Source of the DNA: JALYNX01 sp040902845
Lineage (GTDB): Bacteria; Actinomycetota; Acidimicrobiia; Spongiisociales; ZC4RG35
Assembly: GCA_040902845.1 (NCBI GenBank)
Contig: JBBDWM010000006.1
Coordinates: forward strand, 1 to 8,023
Length of the DNA stretch: 8,023 bases
Direction: 5' to 3'
A program made the translations under genes and the position numbers. Under the pieces are notes generated by a model. That model had not been told where the DNA came from and ran no database searches. It was given only the letters and a program-made list of their open reading frames with translations. This document shows, in pieces, positions 1 through 6,437 of the stretch (position 1 is its first letter; each line of letters starts with the position of its first letter).

Positions 1-25
1 TTGCGTTTTGCGTTTTGCGTTTTGC
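1..25. repeat. Heptamer tandem repeat (TTGCGTT, about 3.6 copies)
   Basis: Three perfect copies of the 7-base unit TTGCGTT (1-7, 8-14, 15-21) are followed by a partial TTGC at 22-25. The array may continue to the left of the window, so its true length is unknown. It is T-rich on this strand and stands out against the GC-rich surroundings. It lies directly upstream of the ABC exporter operon. No function can be read from it; it could be a slippage-prone microsatellite or part of an upstream regulatory region. Confidence 0.85.
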
Positions 26-35
26 AGCCTGAGGC

Positions 36-47
36 CCCCGGCCGGGG
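36..47. repeat. 12-bp perfect palindrome CCCCGGCCGGGG
   Basis: Bases 36-47 read the same on both strands. The palindrome has no loop and no following T-run, so it is not a convincing terminator. It sits between the heptamer repeat and the ABC operon start, just upstream of a possible -10 box at 53-58, where an operator could lie. In such GC-rich DNA a chance palindrome of this length is also plausible. Confidence 0.4.
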
Positions 48-52
48 AGGTC

Positions 53-58
53 TACGAT
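53..58 (+). promoter_or_regulatory. Possible -10 box (TACGAT) for a leaderless ABC operon transcript
   Basis: TACGAT fits the actinobacterial TANNNT -10 consensus and ends exactly 7 bases before the ATG at 66, the spacing expected if transcription starts at the A of the start codon. The only nearby Shine-Dalgarno-like run (GGGGAGG, 44-50) is 15 bases from the ATG, too far to be ideal. A weak -35-like CTGAGG lies at 29-34 with an 18-base spacer. This is a pattern match only. Confidence 0.35.
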
Positions 59-65
59 CCGGAAC

Positions 66-959
66 ATGACCAATGTCATCTCAACTTCCGGTCTGACCAA
101 GCGATACGGGCAAACCATTGGGCTCGACGAGCTCGATCTCGACGTCGCCGAAGGCGAGGTCCATGGATTCCTTGGTCCCAATGGGGCGGGCAAGACCACC
201 ACCATCCGGATCCTCCTCGGCCTGATCCGCGCCGATGGTGGCGAGGTCACCCTCTTCGGTCGCGATCCCTGGAGTGAGGCAACAGACCTTCACCGCCGGC
301 TCGCATACGTTCCCGGTGACGTCACCTTCTGGCCCAACCTCACCGGTGGCGAGGTCATCGACCTTCTCGGTCGGATGAGAGGGGGGCTCGACATCCGGAG
401 GCGGGATTCCCTACTCCAGCGCTTCGACCTGGACCCTCGCAAGAAGGGACGCACCTACTCCAAGGGAAACCGGCAGAAGGTGGCGCTGATAGCCGCCCTG
501 GCGTCGGACGTGGAATTGCTCATTCTCGACGAGCCGACCGCCGGATTGGACCCATTGATGGAGGCCGAATTCCGAGCTTGTGTCAATGAGGACCGGCACG
601 ATGGCCGGACCGTGCTGTTGGCGAGTCACATCCTGGCCGAAGTGGAGGCACTTTGTGACCGGGTGAGCATCGTCCGCGCCGGCCGGACCGTAGAGAGCGG
701 CACTCTCGATGAGCTACGTCATCTGACAAGGACCACAATTTCGGCCCAGGTGACCTCAGACCCGGCGGGTCTTGGTGTGATCGCCGGCGTCCACGATCTG
801 CGCATCAACGATCACCGTGTCGACCTCGAGGTCGATTCCGACCAGATCAGCGAGGTGTTGGCCCAACTCAACCGTCTCGGACTCGTCAGTCTCGCCAGCC
901 ATCCCCCAACCCTGGAAGAGTTGTTCATGCGTCACTACCAGGACGACGTGGGCTCGTGA
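66..959 (+). CDS. ABC transporter ATP-binding protein (drug or lipophile exporter type)
   Basis: This is the cytoplasmic ATPase of an ABC exporter; it should power the permease encoded immediately downstream. At 297 residues it has the usual length for single-domain exporter ATPases with a C-terminal extension. Walker A is GPNGAGKTT at residues 37-45. The signature is the variant YSKGNRQK at 131-138. Walker B is LLILDEP at 151-157, the D-loop follows at GLD 160-162, and the H-loop histidine is H188. At the Q-loop position the protein reads YVPGD (81-85), so glycine replaces the usual glutamine; from memory, related actinobacterial exporter ATPases share this. Residues after about 220 form the variable tail, ending in the family-typical PTLEELFMRHY. 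The ATG is chosen because the ABC fold begins within ten residues; there is no well-placed Shine-Dalgarno site. The stop overlaps the permease start as GTGA. The substrate cannot be told from sequence. Confidence 0.93.
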   Translation: MTNVISTSGLTKRYGQTIGLDELDLDVAEGEVHGFLGPNGAGKTTTIRILLGLIRADGGEVTLFGRDPWSEATDLHRRLAYVPGDVTFWPNLTGGEVIDLLGRMRGGLDIRRRDSLLQRFDLDPRKKGRTYSKGNRQKVALIAALASDVELLILDEPTAGLDPLMEAEFRACVNEDRHDGRTVLLASHILAEVEALCDRVSIVRAGRTVESGTLDELRHLTRTTISAQVTSDPAGLGVIAGVHDLRINDHRVDLEVDSDQISEVLAQLNRLGLVSLASHPPTLEELFMRHYQDDVGS

Positions 960-2557
960 ACACTCTCGTCGGCACAGGGCATCTGATCCGCCTCATCGCG
1001 AGACGCGATCGATTCCGGCTGTCAGTGTGGATTCTGGTCCTGGCGTCGCTTGCTGTCGGCACGGCCAGTGCCTTCCTCGAGCTGTACCCCTCGGAGGCTG
1101 AACGACAGGTTCTCGTCAACACCATTGCCTCCAACCCGGCGATAGTCGCCTTCCTCGGCCCAATACGTGACGCGTCCATCGGGAGTTTGACCGCCTGGCG
1201 GGTTGGGGTCATCGGGTCTGTCCTGGTTGGGGTCATGACCGCCATGACCATGATCAGGCACACCAGGGAGGAAGAAGAGACTGGAAGACGTGAGTTGCTC
1301 GGAGCCACCGTCGTGGGCCGCAATGCACCGTTGACGGCAAGCCTGATAGTGACGGCGTCAGCCGGCCTGATCATTGGGGCACTCTGCGCAGCAGGGTTGA
1401 TCGGGCTCGGGCTACCGACGCCCGGGTCCATCGCATTCGGACTGGGTTACGCGGCAGTCGCCGCAGGTTTCGCCGGTCTGTCTGGGCTGGCGGCCCAACT
1501 GACACAAGGCGCCGGAGCAGCCAGAGGAGTTGCGATAGGGATGATTGGTGCCTCATTCCTGTTGAGGTTGGCCGGGGACGGAGGAAGCGGAAGTGGTCTG
1601 GGATGGCTGTCGTGGCTTTCCCCCATTGGCTGGTTTACCCAGTTACGACCCTTCGCCGAGGAACGCTGGCCGGTGCTGCTGCTCTCATTTGGCCTAGCTC
1701 TCCTCACCACCTTTGGCGCCTTTTGGCTCGGGGCGCACCGCGACGTTGGAGCCGGGGTGATCCAGCCCCGACCTGGCCCGGCCTCAGCCTCTCTGTCGCT
1801 TCGCTCCCCCCTCGGCCTGGCCTGGCGTCTCCATCGTCCGTCGTTACTCGGTTGGACCCTCGGGCTCTCATTCGTCGGAGCGGTTTATGGGAGCATCGCC
1901 GACAGTGTCCGCGGGTTCCTGGGTGACAATCCACAGCTCACGGAGCTATTCGAGCAATTGGGGGGCGAAGCCGGGATCACCGAGGCATATTTCGCCACCG
2001 CAATGGGCATCCTCGCTCTGATCGTCACCGCATATGCAGTCAGATCGGCCCTACGCCTGACGGTGGAGGAGGAAAGTCTCCGTGCCGACTCGATCTTGGC
2101 CACGGCAACACCACGAATTCGATGGGTAAGCAGTCATTTGGTTTTCGCGGTGCTCGGCCCGGTCTTGATCCTCGCCGTAGCCGGTGTGGTCGCTGGTGCC
2201 CTCTACGGCTCGATCATCGGCGATATCGGTGGCCAGGTGCCCCGTGTTTTCGGAGCCGCCATGATCCAGGTCCCGGCGGTGTGGGTAGTCGTTGGGATCG
2301 CGGTTGCCCTGTTTGGGCTCGCCCCCAAGTACAGCGACGCGATTTGGGGAGTGTTGGTTGCGTTCTTCCTCCTCGGCCAGCTGGGCCGGATCCTCCAGTT
2401 CCCCCAGTGGTCCCTGGACCTGTCACCGTTCAGCCATATCCCGGCTCTGCCCGCCGACGAGTTGACGATCACTCCGCTGGTCGTGCTGGCCGCGATCGCG
2501 GCAGTTCTCGTGGTAATCGGTCTGACTGGATTCCAGCGGCGAGATGTTGGTGTTTGA
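956..2557 (+). CDS. ABC exporter permease, TnrB3/polyketide-antibiotic exporter type
   Basis: A 533-residue integral membrane protein, the likely partner of the preceding ATPase. By eye it has about twelve hydrophobic segments: near 23-43, 82-101, 128-150, 160-182, 188-206, 239-259, 297-314, 345-362, 395-420, 432-454, 463-480 and 506-525. The two halves look duplicated. An acidic cytoplasmic loop EEEETGRREL (105-114) matches EEESLRADSI (371-380), and a segment around LSPIGWFTQLRPF (221-233) matches LSPFSHIPALP (489-499). The late stretch LGQLGRILQFPQWSLDLSPF (473-492) is the hallmark of the COG3559-like family annotated as exporters of polyketide antibiotics. Translation starts at GTG 956, overlapping the ATPase stop, which implies coupling. 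Members are linked to efflux of antibiotics or other hydrophobic compounds, but many sit in non-producing strains, so the substrate stays open. The stop lies nine bases from the converging ispE stop. Confidence 0.88.
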   Translation: MNTLVGTGHLIRLIARRDRFRLSVWILVLASLAVGTASAFLELYPSEAERQVLVNTIASNPAIVAFLGPIRDASIGSLTAWRVGVIGSVLVGVMTAMTMIRHTREEEETGRRELLGATVVGRNAPLTASLIVTASAGLIIGALCAAGLIGLGLPTPGSIAFGLGYAAVAAGFAGLSGLAAQLTQGAGAARGVAIGMIGASFLLRLAGDGGSGSGLGWLSWLSPIGWFTQLRPFAEERWPVLLLSFGLALLTTFGAFWLGAHRDVGAGVIQPRPGPASASLSLRSPLGLAWRLHRPSLLGWTLGLSFVGAVYGSIADSVRGFLGDNPQLTELFEQLGGEAGITEAYFATAMGILALIVTAYAVRSALRLTVEEESLRADSILATATPRIRWVSSHLVFAVLGPVLILAVAGVVAGALYGSIIGDIGGQVPRVFGAAMIQVPAVWVVVGIAVALFGLAPKYSDAIWGVLVAFFLLGQLGRILQFPQWSLDLSPFSHIPALPADELTITPLVVLAAIAAVLVVIGLTGFQRRDVGV

Positions 2558-2566
2558 ACGGCCTGT

Positions 2567-3409
2567 TCATTCGACCCGGCTCACCCCACGTGTGCGGAGA
2601 TCGGCTCCGAATGCCACCCGGGACCAGCCTCGCACCGCTTGCGCCGCGTCATCGGCTTCGCTCTGATCGGGGAAAAGCCCGAAGCAACCCGACCCGGACC
2701 CGGTCATCAAGACCGTCGAGCCCCACACCGAGCGAAGGTCGGCCATGAAGTCACCCATCATCGGCTCCAAATCCATCGCAGCCGGGGTCAGGTCGTTTCG
2801 GATCGGCATTCGCCCCCGAAGGGGAGGGGGCAACGACCCGGGGCTCGAGGCCTCGCCGGTGGGCCCTTCCATCTGGTCCCATCGCCGATAGACCTCAGCC
2901 GTTGACAGCGAGAAATCCGGGACCGCCACCGCGATCGCCAGCCCACCGAGATCCGGCTGGGTCTCGATGATCTCGCCGTAGCCGGACATCAGGATCGTGC
3001 CCCCCACCAGGAACAGGGGCACATCGGCTCCCAGCGAGGAGGCGGCCTCTGCCATTTTCTCATCGTCGGCAGCGCCGAACGAGAAGGCCGCGAGCAAAGT
3101 GGCCGCCGCGTCTGAGCTGCCACCCCCGAGCCCCGCCCCGATTGGGATCCGCTTCCGCATACGGATGCTCAGCGGAGGCACCGGCCTCCGAAGCCGGGCG
3201 GCGTCCACCGCCTTACGCACCAGATTGTCGTCGGGGTCGAGGTCGGCCCCGACCACCCTGAGATCGTCGTCCTCCGCTTCCTCGACTTCCAGGCGATCAC
3301 ACCACTCGATCGTCTGTACCAGGGAGGCGATCGGGTGATATCCGTCGGACTTCGGCGGTTCGACCAGCAGCGACAGGTTCACCTTGGCAGGAGCCTCGAA
3401 GACCCTCAT
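2567..3409 (-). CDS. ispE: 4-diphosphocytidyl-2-C-methyl-D-erythritol kinase
   Basis: IspE phosphorylates the 2-hydroxyl of CDP-methylerythritol with ATP, the fourth step of the MEP pathway to isopentenyl diphosphate, in the cytoplasm. The 280-residue length is normal. The N-terminal APAKVNLSL (6-14) carries the probable catalytic lysine K9, followed by DGYH (22-25). The GHMP glycine loop is PIGAGLGGGSSDAA (89-102), LGADVPLFL (126-134) holds the catalytic aspartate D129, NDL is at 205-207, and the third GHMP motif is TGSGSGCFGLF (236-246). All key residues are present. The ATG overlaps the rsmA stop as ATGA, so the gene is probably translationally coupled and is the third gene of the tatD-rsmA-ispE operon. 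No hairpin plus T-run is visible in the nine bases before the converging permease gene. Its presence shows that the organism uses the MEP route. Confidence 0.97.
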   Translation of the reverse strand: MRVFEAPAKVNLSLLVEPPKSDGYHPIASLVQTIEWCDRLEVEEAEDDDLRVVGADLDPDDNLVRKAVDAARLRRPVPPLSIRMRKRIPIGAGLGGGSSDAAATLLAAFSFGAADDEKMAEAASSLGADVPLFLVGGTILMSGYGEIIETQPDLGGLAIAVAVPDFSLSTAEVYRRWDQMEGPTGEASSPGSLPPPLRGRMPIRNDLTPAAMDLEPMMGDFMADLRSVWGSTVLMTGSGSGCFGLFPDQSEADDAAQAVRGWSRVAFGADLRTRGVSRVE

Positions 3410-4209
3410 GCCAGGGCCAGCCTCAGAAAGTCGGCCGGAGTCAGATCCTCGGCCCGAGACGTCGGGTCGAGCCCGGCGGCTCGAATCGTGGCAACCGGAT
3501 CCTCGAGAGTTCCGGCGAGAGACCGTCTCAGCATCTTGCGACGCTGGTTGAAGCCGGCGGCCGCCAGCTCGATGGCCCGGGCGGCACCGGGCGGTGTCGA
3601 GACCCGATCCATGACCACGACCGCCGAGTCCACCGACGACGCCGGATAGAACACCTGTGGCGGCACGCGAAACGCAATCCGGGCCGGAGCATGGATCCCG
3701 GTGACCACGGATGGGAGCCCGTAGTCCTTGGATCCCGGAACGGCAGCGAACCGCTCCGCCACCTCTCGTTGCACCATGACCACGAACCGAACGATGTCAG
3801 GCAGGCTCCTCAAAGCATCGAGGACCAGCGGTGTCCCCACGTTGTATGGGAGATTGGCCACCATCGTCCAGGGGCCGGGCTCGAGGTCAGCCCCGAGGTC
3901 GGCCTTCATGACGTCCTCGAAGCGGAGCTCCACGTTGAGACCGCTGGTGACCTCCTCCAGAACCGGGGCGAGACCGGCGTCGACCTCATAGGCCACCACC
4001 CTGGCACCGGCGGCGGCGAGAGCCCTGGTCAGAGTGCCGGTCCCGGCGCCAACCTCCACGACCCGATCACCCGGATTGATCGCCGCAACACCCACGATCT
4101 TCCGGGTGATGTTGGCGTCGGCAAGGAAATTCTGCCCGAGGTGATGTACCGGCGACAATCCGTGCCGGTCGAGCAGATCGACTATCTCGGCTCTCGTCTG
4201 TGCAGTCAT
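3406..4209 (-). CDS. rsmA: 16S rRNA (adenine1518/1519-N6)-dimethyltransferase RsmA/KsgA
   Basis: RsmA dimethylates two adjacent adenines in the 3'-terminal helix of 16S rRNA using S-adenosylmethionine, late in 30S assembly; its loss classically gives kasugamycin resistance. The 267-residue protein has every family motif: LGQNFL (24-29), the SAM-binding EVGAGTGTLT (52-61), the catalytic NLPYN (119-123), VQREVAERF (146-154), the FYPASSVDS segment (187-195) and the C-terminal RRKMLRR (223-229). I set the start at 4209 because it overlaps the tatD stop as ATGA and places LGQNFL at the usual distance from the N-terminus. A longer reading to 4311 would add 34 residues unlike the family and would bury much of the tatD 3' end. 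It is the middle gene of a coupled three-gene operon. Confidence 0.97.
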   Translation of the reverse strand: MTAQTRAEIVDLLDRHGLSPVHHLGQNFLADANITRKIVGVAAINPGDRVVEVGAGTGTLTRALAAAGARVVAYEVDAGLAPVLEEVTSGLNVELRFEDVMKADLGADLEPGPWTMVANLPYNVGTPLVLDALRSLPDIVRFVVMVQREVAERFAAVPGSKDYGLPSVVTGIHAPARIAFRVPPQVFYPASSVDSAVVVMDRVSTPPGAARAIELAAAGFNQRRKMLRRSLAGTLEDPVATIRAAGLDPTSRAEDLTPADFLRLALA

Positions 4210-4952
4210 ACCCGGAACACCCGCGTCGCATTGGCCGAGGTGACCGCCACCACCTCGTCGACACTCGTTCCCCACACGCCTGCCAGAGCCGTACCCACCA
4301 TCGCCACCCACGCCGGCTCATTTGGCTCCCCTCGATGCGGCGGCGGGGCGAGATAAGGGGTGTCGGTCTCCACCATGGCCCGCTCCGGAGGAACCTCAGC
4401 CGCACCCAAACGGACGGTATCACCGGTCTCGAAGGCCACCGGGCCGGCGAAGGAGAACATGACACCGAGGGTCAGGAACCTCTTGGTCCACCGCGGCCCC
4501 CCAGTCCAGCAATGCAGGATCGATCTGGGCCCGATACCGGTCTCCTCGAGGATCTCGAATATCTCAGAAAAGGCATCGCGGCAGTGGATGATGATCGGTT
4601 TGGCCAGATCCGAGGCGAGGGCGATCTGCTCACGAAAGGCAACCATCTGATCTTCCCGCGAAGAGAGATTGCGGTAGAAGTCGAGACCCGTCTCACCAAT
4701 GGCCACGGCATCCGCCGCCAGCCTGACGATGCCGTCCCCCTGCTCGGCCCAGAGCCCTGCATCGTGAGGGTGAAGACCCGAGGTCGCCATGACCCGGCCA
4801 GGGAACTTCAAGGCCAGATCGCGCGCGGCCTCTGAGCTGGCGAGATCGACCCCGGGAACCACCACCCAGTCGACGTCTCCGGCGCGGGTCAGGAGCTGGC
4901 CAGGGTCGCGCCCGTCCAACTGCAGATGACAGTGGGTGTCCACCCATCCCAT
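4206..4952 (-). CDS. tatD: TatD-family metal-dependent hydrolase (DNase)
   Basis: A member of the TatD family of the amidohydrolase superfamily; characterised members are metal-dependent 3'-5' exonucleases with proposed roles in DNA repair and quality control. The metal-binding residues are visible in the 248-residue protein: DTHCH (5-9, with H7 and H9), E87 in GETGLD (86-91), H123 in IIHCRDA, H147 in ILHCW, and D197 in ETDTPYL. GLHPH (59-63) is also typical. I place the start at ATG 4952, two codons before the conserved VDTHCH. A GTG at 4976 is possible, and a reading to 5102 would run across the divergent AbrB-type gene. No Shine-Dalgarno site precedes ATG 4952. The gene heads the tatD-rsmA-ispE operon, an arrangement common in Gram-positive bacteria. 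Here it follows the AbrB-type gene without the usual metG between them. Confidence 0.93.
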   Translation of the reverse strand: MGWVDTHCHLQLDGRDPGQLLTRAGDVDWVVVPGVDLASSEAARDLALKFPGRVMATSGLHPHDAGLWAEQGDGIVRLAADAVAIGETGLDFYRNLSSREDQMVAFREQIALASDLAKPIIIHCRDAFSEIFEILEETGIGPRSILHCWTGGPRWTKRFLTLGVMFSFAGPVAFETGDTVRLGAAEVPPERAMVETDTPYLAPPPHRGEPNEPAWVAMVGTALAGVWGTSVDEVVAVTSANATRVFRV

Positions 4953-4960
4953 AGGTGATG

Positions 4961-4966
4961 ACGGTA
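4961..4966 (-). promoter_or_regulatory. Possible -10 box (TACCGT) for the tatD-rsmA-ispE operon
   Basis: On the minus strand TACCGT fits TANNNT and ends 8 bases before the tatD ATG at 4952, the geometry of a leaderless actinobacterial promoter. No good -35 element or Shine-Dalgarno site accompanies it. The box lies in the roughly 70-base divergent gap shared with the AbrB-type gene, so one regulator bound there could control both directions. Confidence 0.3.
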
Positions 4967-5005
4967 CCGCCACCACCTGCGGGCCTGGGGGTAGGCTCGG
5001 ATACT

Positions 5006-5012
5006 GGAGGAG
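5006..5012 (+). promoter_or_regulatory. Shine-Dalgarno site GGAGGAG of the AbrB-type gene
   Basis: A strong purine run complementary to the 16S rRNA tail. It ends ten bases before ATG 5023 but only one base before ATG 5014, so it favours 5023 as the start. A TANNNT-like TAGGCT at 4992-4997 could be the -10 box, but no -35 element is evident. Confidence 0.6.
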
Positions 5013-5022
5013 AATGGTCGGA

Positions 5023-5259
5023 ATGGAATCAGGAATCGCCCGCAAGATCGACGACCTGGGTCGGATCGTGATCCCGGCCGAGACTCGTCGCCTGTTCAAC
5101 ATCCGAGAGGGCGATCATCTGTTCATCTCGGTGGAGGGCAGTTCGATCATTCTCCGCAAGATGACCGACACCTGCACCTTTTGTGGCTCAGAGACCCGGG
5201 TCTCCCAGTTCAAGGGCCGCGGTATCTGCTCTTCGTGTCGCTCTCAGCTTCGGTCCTGA
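5023..5259 (+). CDS. AbrB/MazE/SpoVT-type DNA-binding protein with C-terminal zinc knuckle
   Basis: A 78-residue probable transcription regulator. Residues 4-46 form the swapped-hairpin AbrB fold: GIARKIDDLGRIVIPAETRR (4-23), then LFNIREGDHLFISVEG and SSIILRK. The rest is a small zinc-ribbon-like module with cysteines C51, C54, C69 and C72 in a CxxC-14-CxxC layout, which probably binds one zinc ion. Start 5023 is chosen over 5014 for its Shine-Dalgarno spacing and because family members begin a few residues before this motif. AbrB-type proteins bind DNA as dimers or tetramers with loose sequence preference and often repress their own promoters. It is not shown to be equivalent to Bacillus AbrB. 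The gene diverges from tatD and its last 16 bases overlap the converging rsmI. No antitoxin role is suggested, because no toxin gene adjoins it. Confidence 0.88.
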   Translation: MESGIARKIDDLGRIVIPAETRRLFNIREGDHLFISVEGSSIILRKMTDTCTFCGSETRVSQFKGRGICSSCRSQLRS

Positions 5260-6083
5260 GACCCGAGGAGGGCTTCATAGATCTCTCGACGAGGCACCCC
5301 GGTCGCCCTTGCGACCTCACGAGCCGCGTTCGAAGGCGAAGACCCGCCCGAGACCAGTAACCGGGCCCGGGCCGTGGCATCGGCCGCTGAAACAGCCTGC
5401 GGCTCCGTGGGGCCGAGAACGATGGTGAACTCACCTTTTGGTGTGCGCTGTGACCACTCCTCGATGGCGCCGCCGATTGACCCCACCCACACCTCTTCGT
5501 GAAACTTGGTGAGCTCTCTGGTCACGACGACCTGGCGGTCCTCGCCCGAAGTCGTGGCGAGATCGACGAGGTCAGCCTGGAAACGGTGTGGGCTGACGAA
5601 CAGCACCACAGGGCGTTCCTCGACCGCAATGCGCTCGAGACGCCGAGTGCGCACCCTGCCCTTCTTGGGGAGAAAGCCCTCGAAGACGAATCCATCCCCG
5701 CCGAATCCGGCCAGGGCGATGGCACTCGTCACCGCACTCGGCCCCGGGACAACAGTCACCGCCAATCCAGCCTCCCTGACCCTTCGCACCGCGGCTGCAC
5801 CAGGATCGGAGATGCCGGGCATGCCGGCATCGGTGACCAGGGCAACCGTTTTGCCTTCGAGCACCGAGCTCAACAGCTCTTCGGTCCTCGCCTCCTCATT
5901 CCCAACGAACAGGGACCGGATCGGTTGAGAGACCCCGATGTGGGCCAGGAGGACCGACGTCCGCCGGGTGTCCTCGGCGTAGATGACATCGGCGTCGGCG
6001 AGAGTGGCCCGCAGGCGATCCGACACATCGGCCAGGTTGCCGATGGGCGTCGCACATAGGACCAGGCATCCCCGTTCAGACAT
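5244..6083 (-). CDS. rsmI: 16S rRNA (cytidine1402-2'-O)-methyltransferase RsmI
   Basis: RsmI 2'-O-methylates C1402 at the ribosomal P site, using S-adenosylmethionine. The 279-residue protein shows the tetrapyrrole-methylase fold with RsmI-specific motifs: ATPIGNL (11-17), EDTR (37-40), TDAGMPGISDPG (84-95), PGPSA (113-117), GFLP (136-139), SPHR (164-167), RELTKFHEEV (189-198) and KGEFT (216-220). A C-terminal helical segment, about 245-275, resembles the small HTH-like tail of the family. The ATG at 6083 is preceded by GGAG (6094-6091) at a 7-base spacing and places ATPIGNL close to the N-terminus. An ATG at 6128 would add 15 atypical residues inside the upstream gene. The start lies 8 bases inside the DUF192 gene, so translation is likely coupled. 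The 3' end overlaps the converging AbrB-type gene by 16 bases. Confidence 0.96.
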   Translation of the reverse strand: MSERGCLVLCATPIGNLADVSDRLRATLADADVIYAEDTRRTSVLLAHIGVSQPIRSLFVGNEEARTEELLSSVLEGKTVALVTDAGMPGISDPGAAAVRRVREAGLAVTVVPGPSAVTSAIALAGFGGDGFVFEGFLPKKGRVRTRRLERIAVEERPVVLFVSPHRFQADLVDLATTSGEDRQVVVTRELTKFHEEVWVGSIGGAIEEWSQRTPKGEFTIVLGPTEPQAVSAADATARARLLVSGGSSPSNAAREVARATGVPRREIYEALLGSQDRS

Positions 6084-6393
6084 CGATGATCTCCACACTG
6101 GCCCCGATCGCCGGCAGCTCTGTGTCACAGGGGAGCTCGAGGATGAACTGGGCGGTGCGGTCGTGGATGACCCGGTTGGGGAGTAGAGATTGGGCCCTGA
6201 TCACCCGCAGATCGTGGTCGATCATCACGACTGAGATGGAGCGGGTCATTCCCAGGGTGTGCACACTCGAAGTCTCGAACAGGAGGCGGGCATCGTCGGG
6301 CTCACCACGAAGCCCTCGAAATCGTTCGATGAAGGTCGATGGCCGGGACGCCTCGGAAACCCATTCGTCGGTGACCAGGCGAACCTTCCTCAT
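6076..6393 (-). CDS. DUF192 (UPF0127) family protein
   Basis: A 105-residue protein of a widespread family without a settled function. The recognisable core runs from ERFRGLRGEPDDARLLFET (about 23-41) through a hydrophobic strand around ISVVMIDHDLRVIRAQ to the closing FILELPCDTELP. This matches the DUF192 pattern: a GL(M/R)G turn, an F-rich strand, a strand ending in D and V, then an 'EL' strand. The sequence is divergent, and the usual aromatic-methionine motif reads TLGMT here. There is no signal peptide, unlike many family members, so it should be cytoplasmic. The ATG has no Shine-Dalgarno site. The gene follows the lipoprotein gene after 44 bases and overlaps rsmI by 8 bases, so it is probably co-transcribed with rsmI. 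Confidence 0.75.
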   Translation of the reverse strand: MRKVRLVTDEWVSEASRPSTFIERFRGLRGEPDDARLLFETSSVHTLGMTRSISVVMIDHDLRVIRAQSLLPNRVIHDRTAQFILELPCDTELPAIGASVEIIDV

Positions 6394-6400
6394 GGGATCG

Positions 6401-6406
6401 ACGCTA
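6401..6406 (-). promoter_or_regulatory. Possible -10 box (TAGCGT) before the DUF192-rsmI genes
   Basis: On the minus strand TAGCGT ends 7 bases before the DUF192 ATG at 6393, consistent with a leaderless start. It lies in the 44-base gap after the lipoprotein gene and could give DUF192-rsmI its own promoter. No -35 match is visible, and the whole set may equally be read from the lipoprotein promoter. Confidence 0.28.
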
Positions 6407-6437
6407 GATGATGGGATTGCAGGCGGGAAGGGCGGTG

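Noticed and set aside
2555..2600. Bidirectional terminator between the permease gene and ispE
   Set aside because: Only nine bases separate the stops, and I found no stem followed by a T-run on either strand.
4210..4311. 34-residue N-terminal extension of RsmA
   Set aside because: It is glycine- and arginine-rich, lies antiparallel to nothing but wholly within the tatD 3' coding sequence, and is not family-like; the ATGA overlap at 4209 gives a natural start.
3691..4356. Long plus-strand open frame antisense to rsmA and tatD
   Set aside because: It is a composition-driven shadow in GC-rich DNA; the opposite strand encodes two proteins with all family motifs.
4936..5022. Earlier start of the AbrB-type protein at 4936
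   Set aside because: The extra 29 residues are unlike the family and overlap the tatD start; the Shine-Dalgarno site at 5006-5012 points to 5023.
4953..5102. 50-residue N-terminal extension of TatD
   Set aside because: It crosses the divergent AbrB-type gene and its ribosome site, and the TatD fold begins at VDTHCH right after ATG 4952.
5023..5259. Antitoxin of a toxin-antitoxin pair (MazE-like fold)
   Set aside because: No small toxin gene is adjacent; the flanking genes are tatD and rsmI, and the zinc knuckle fits a stand-alone regulator better.
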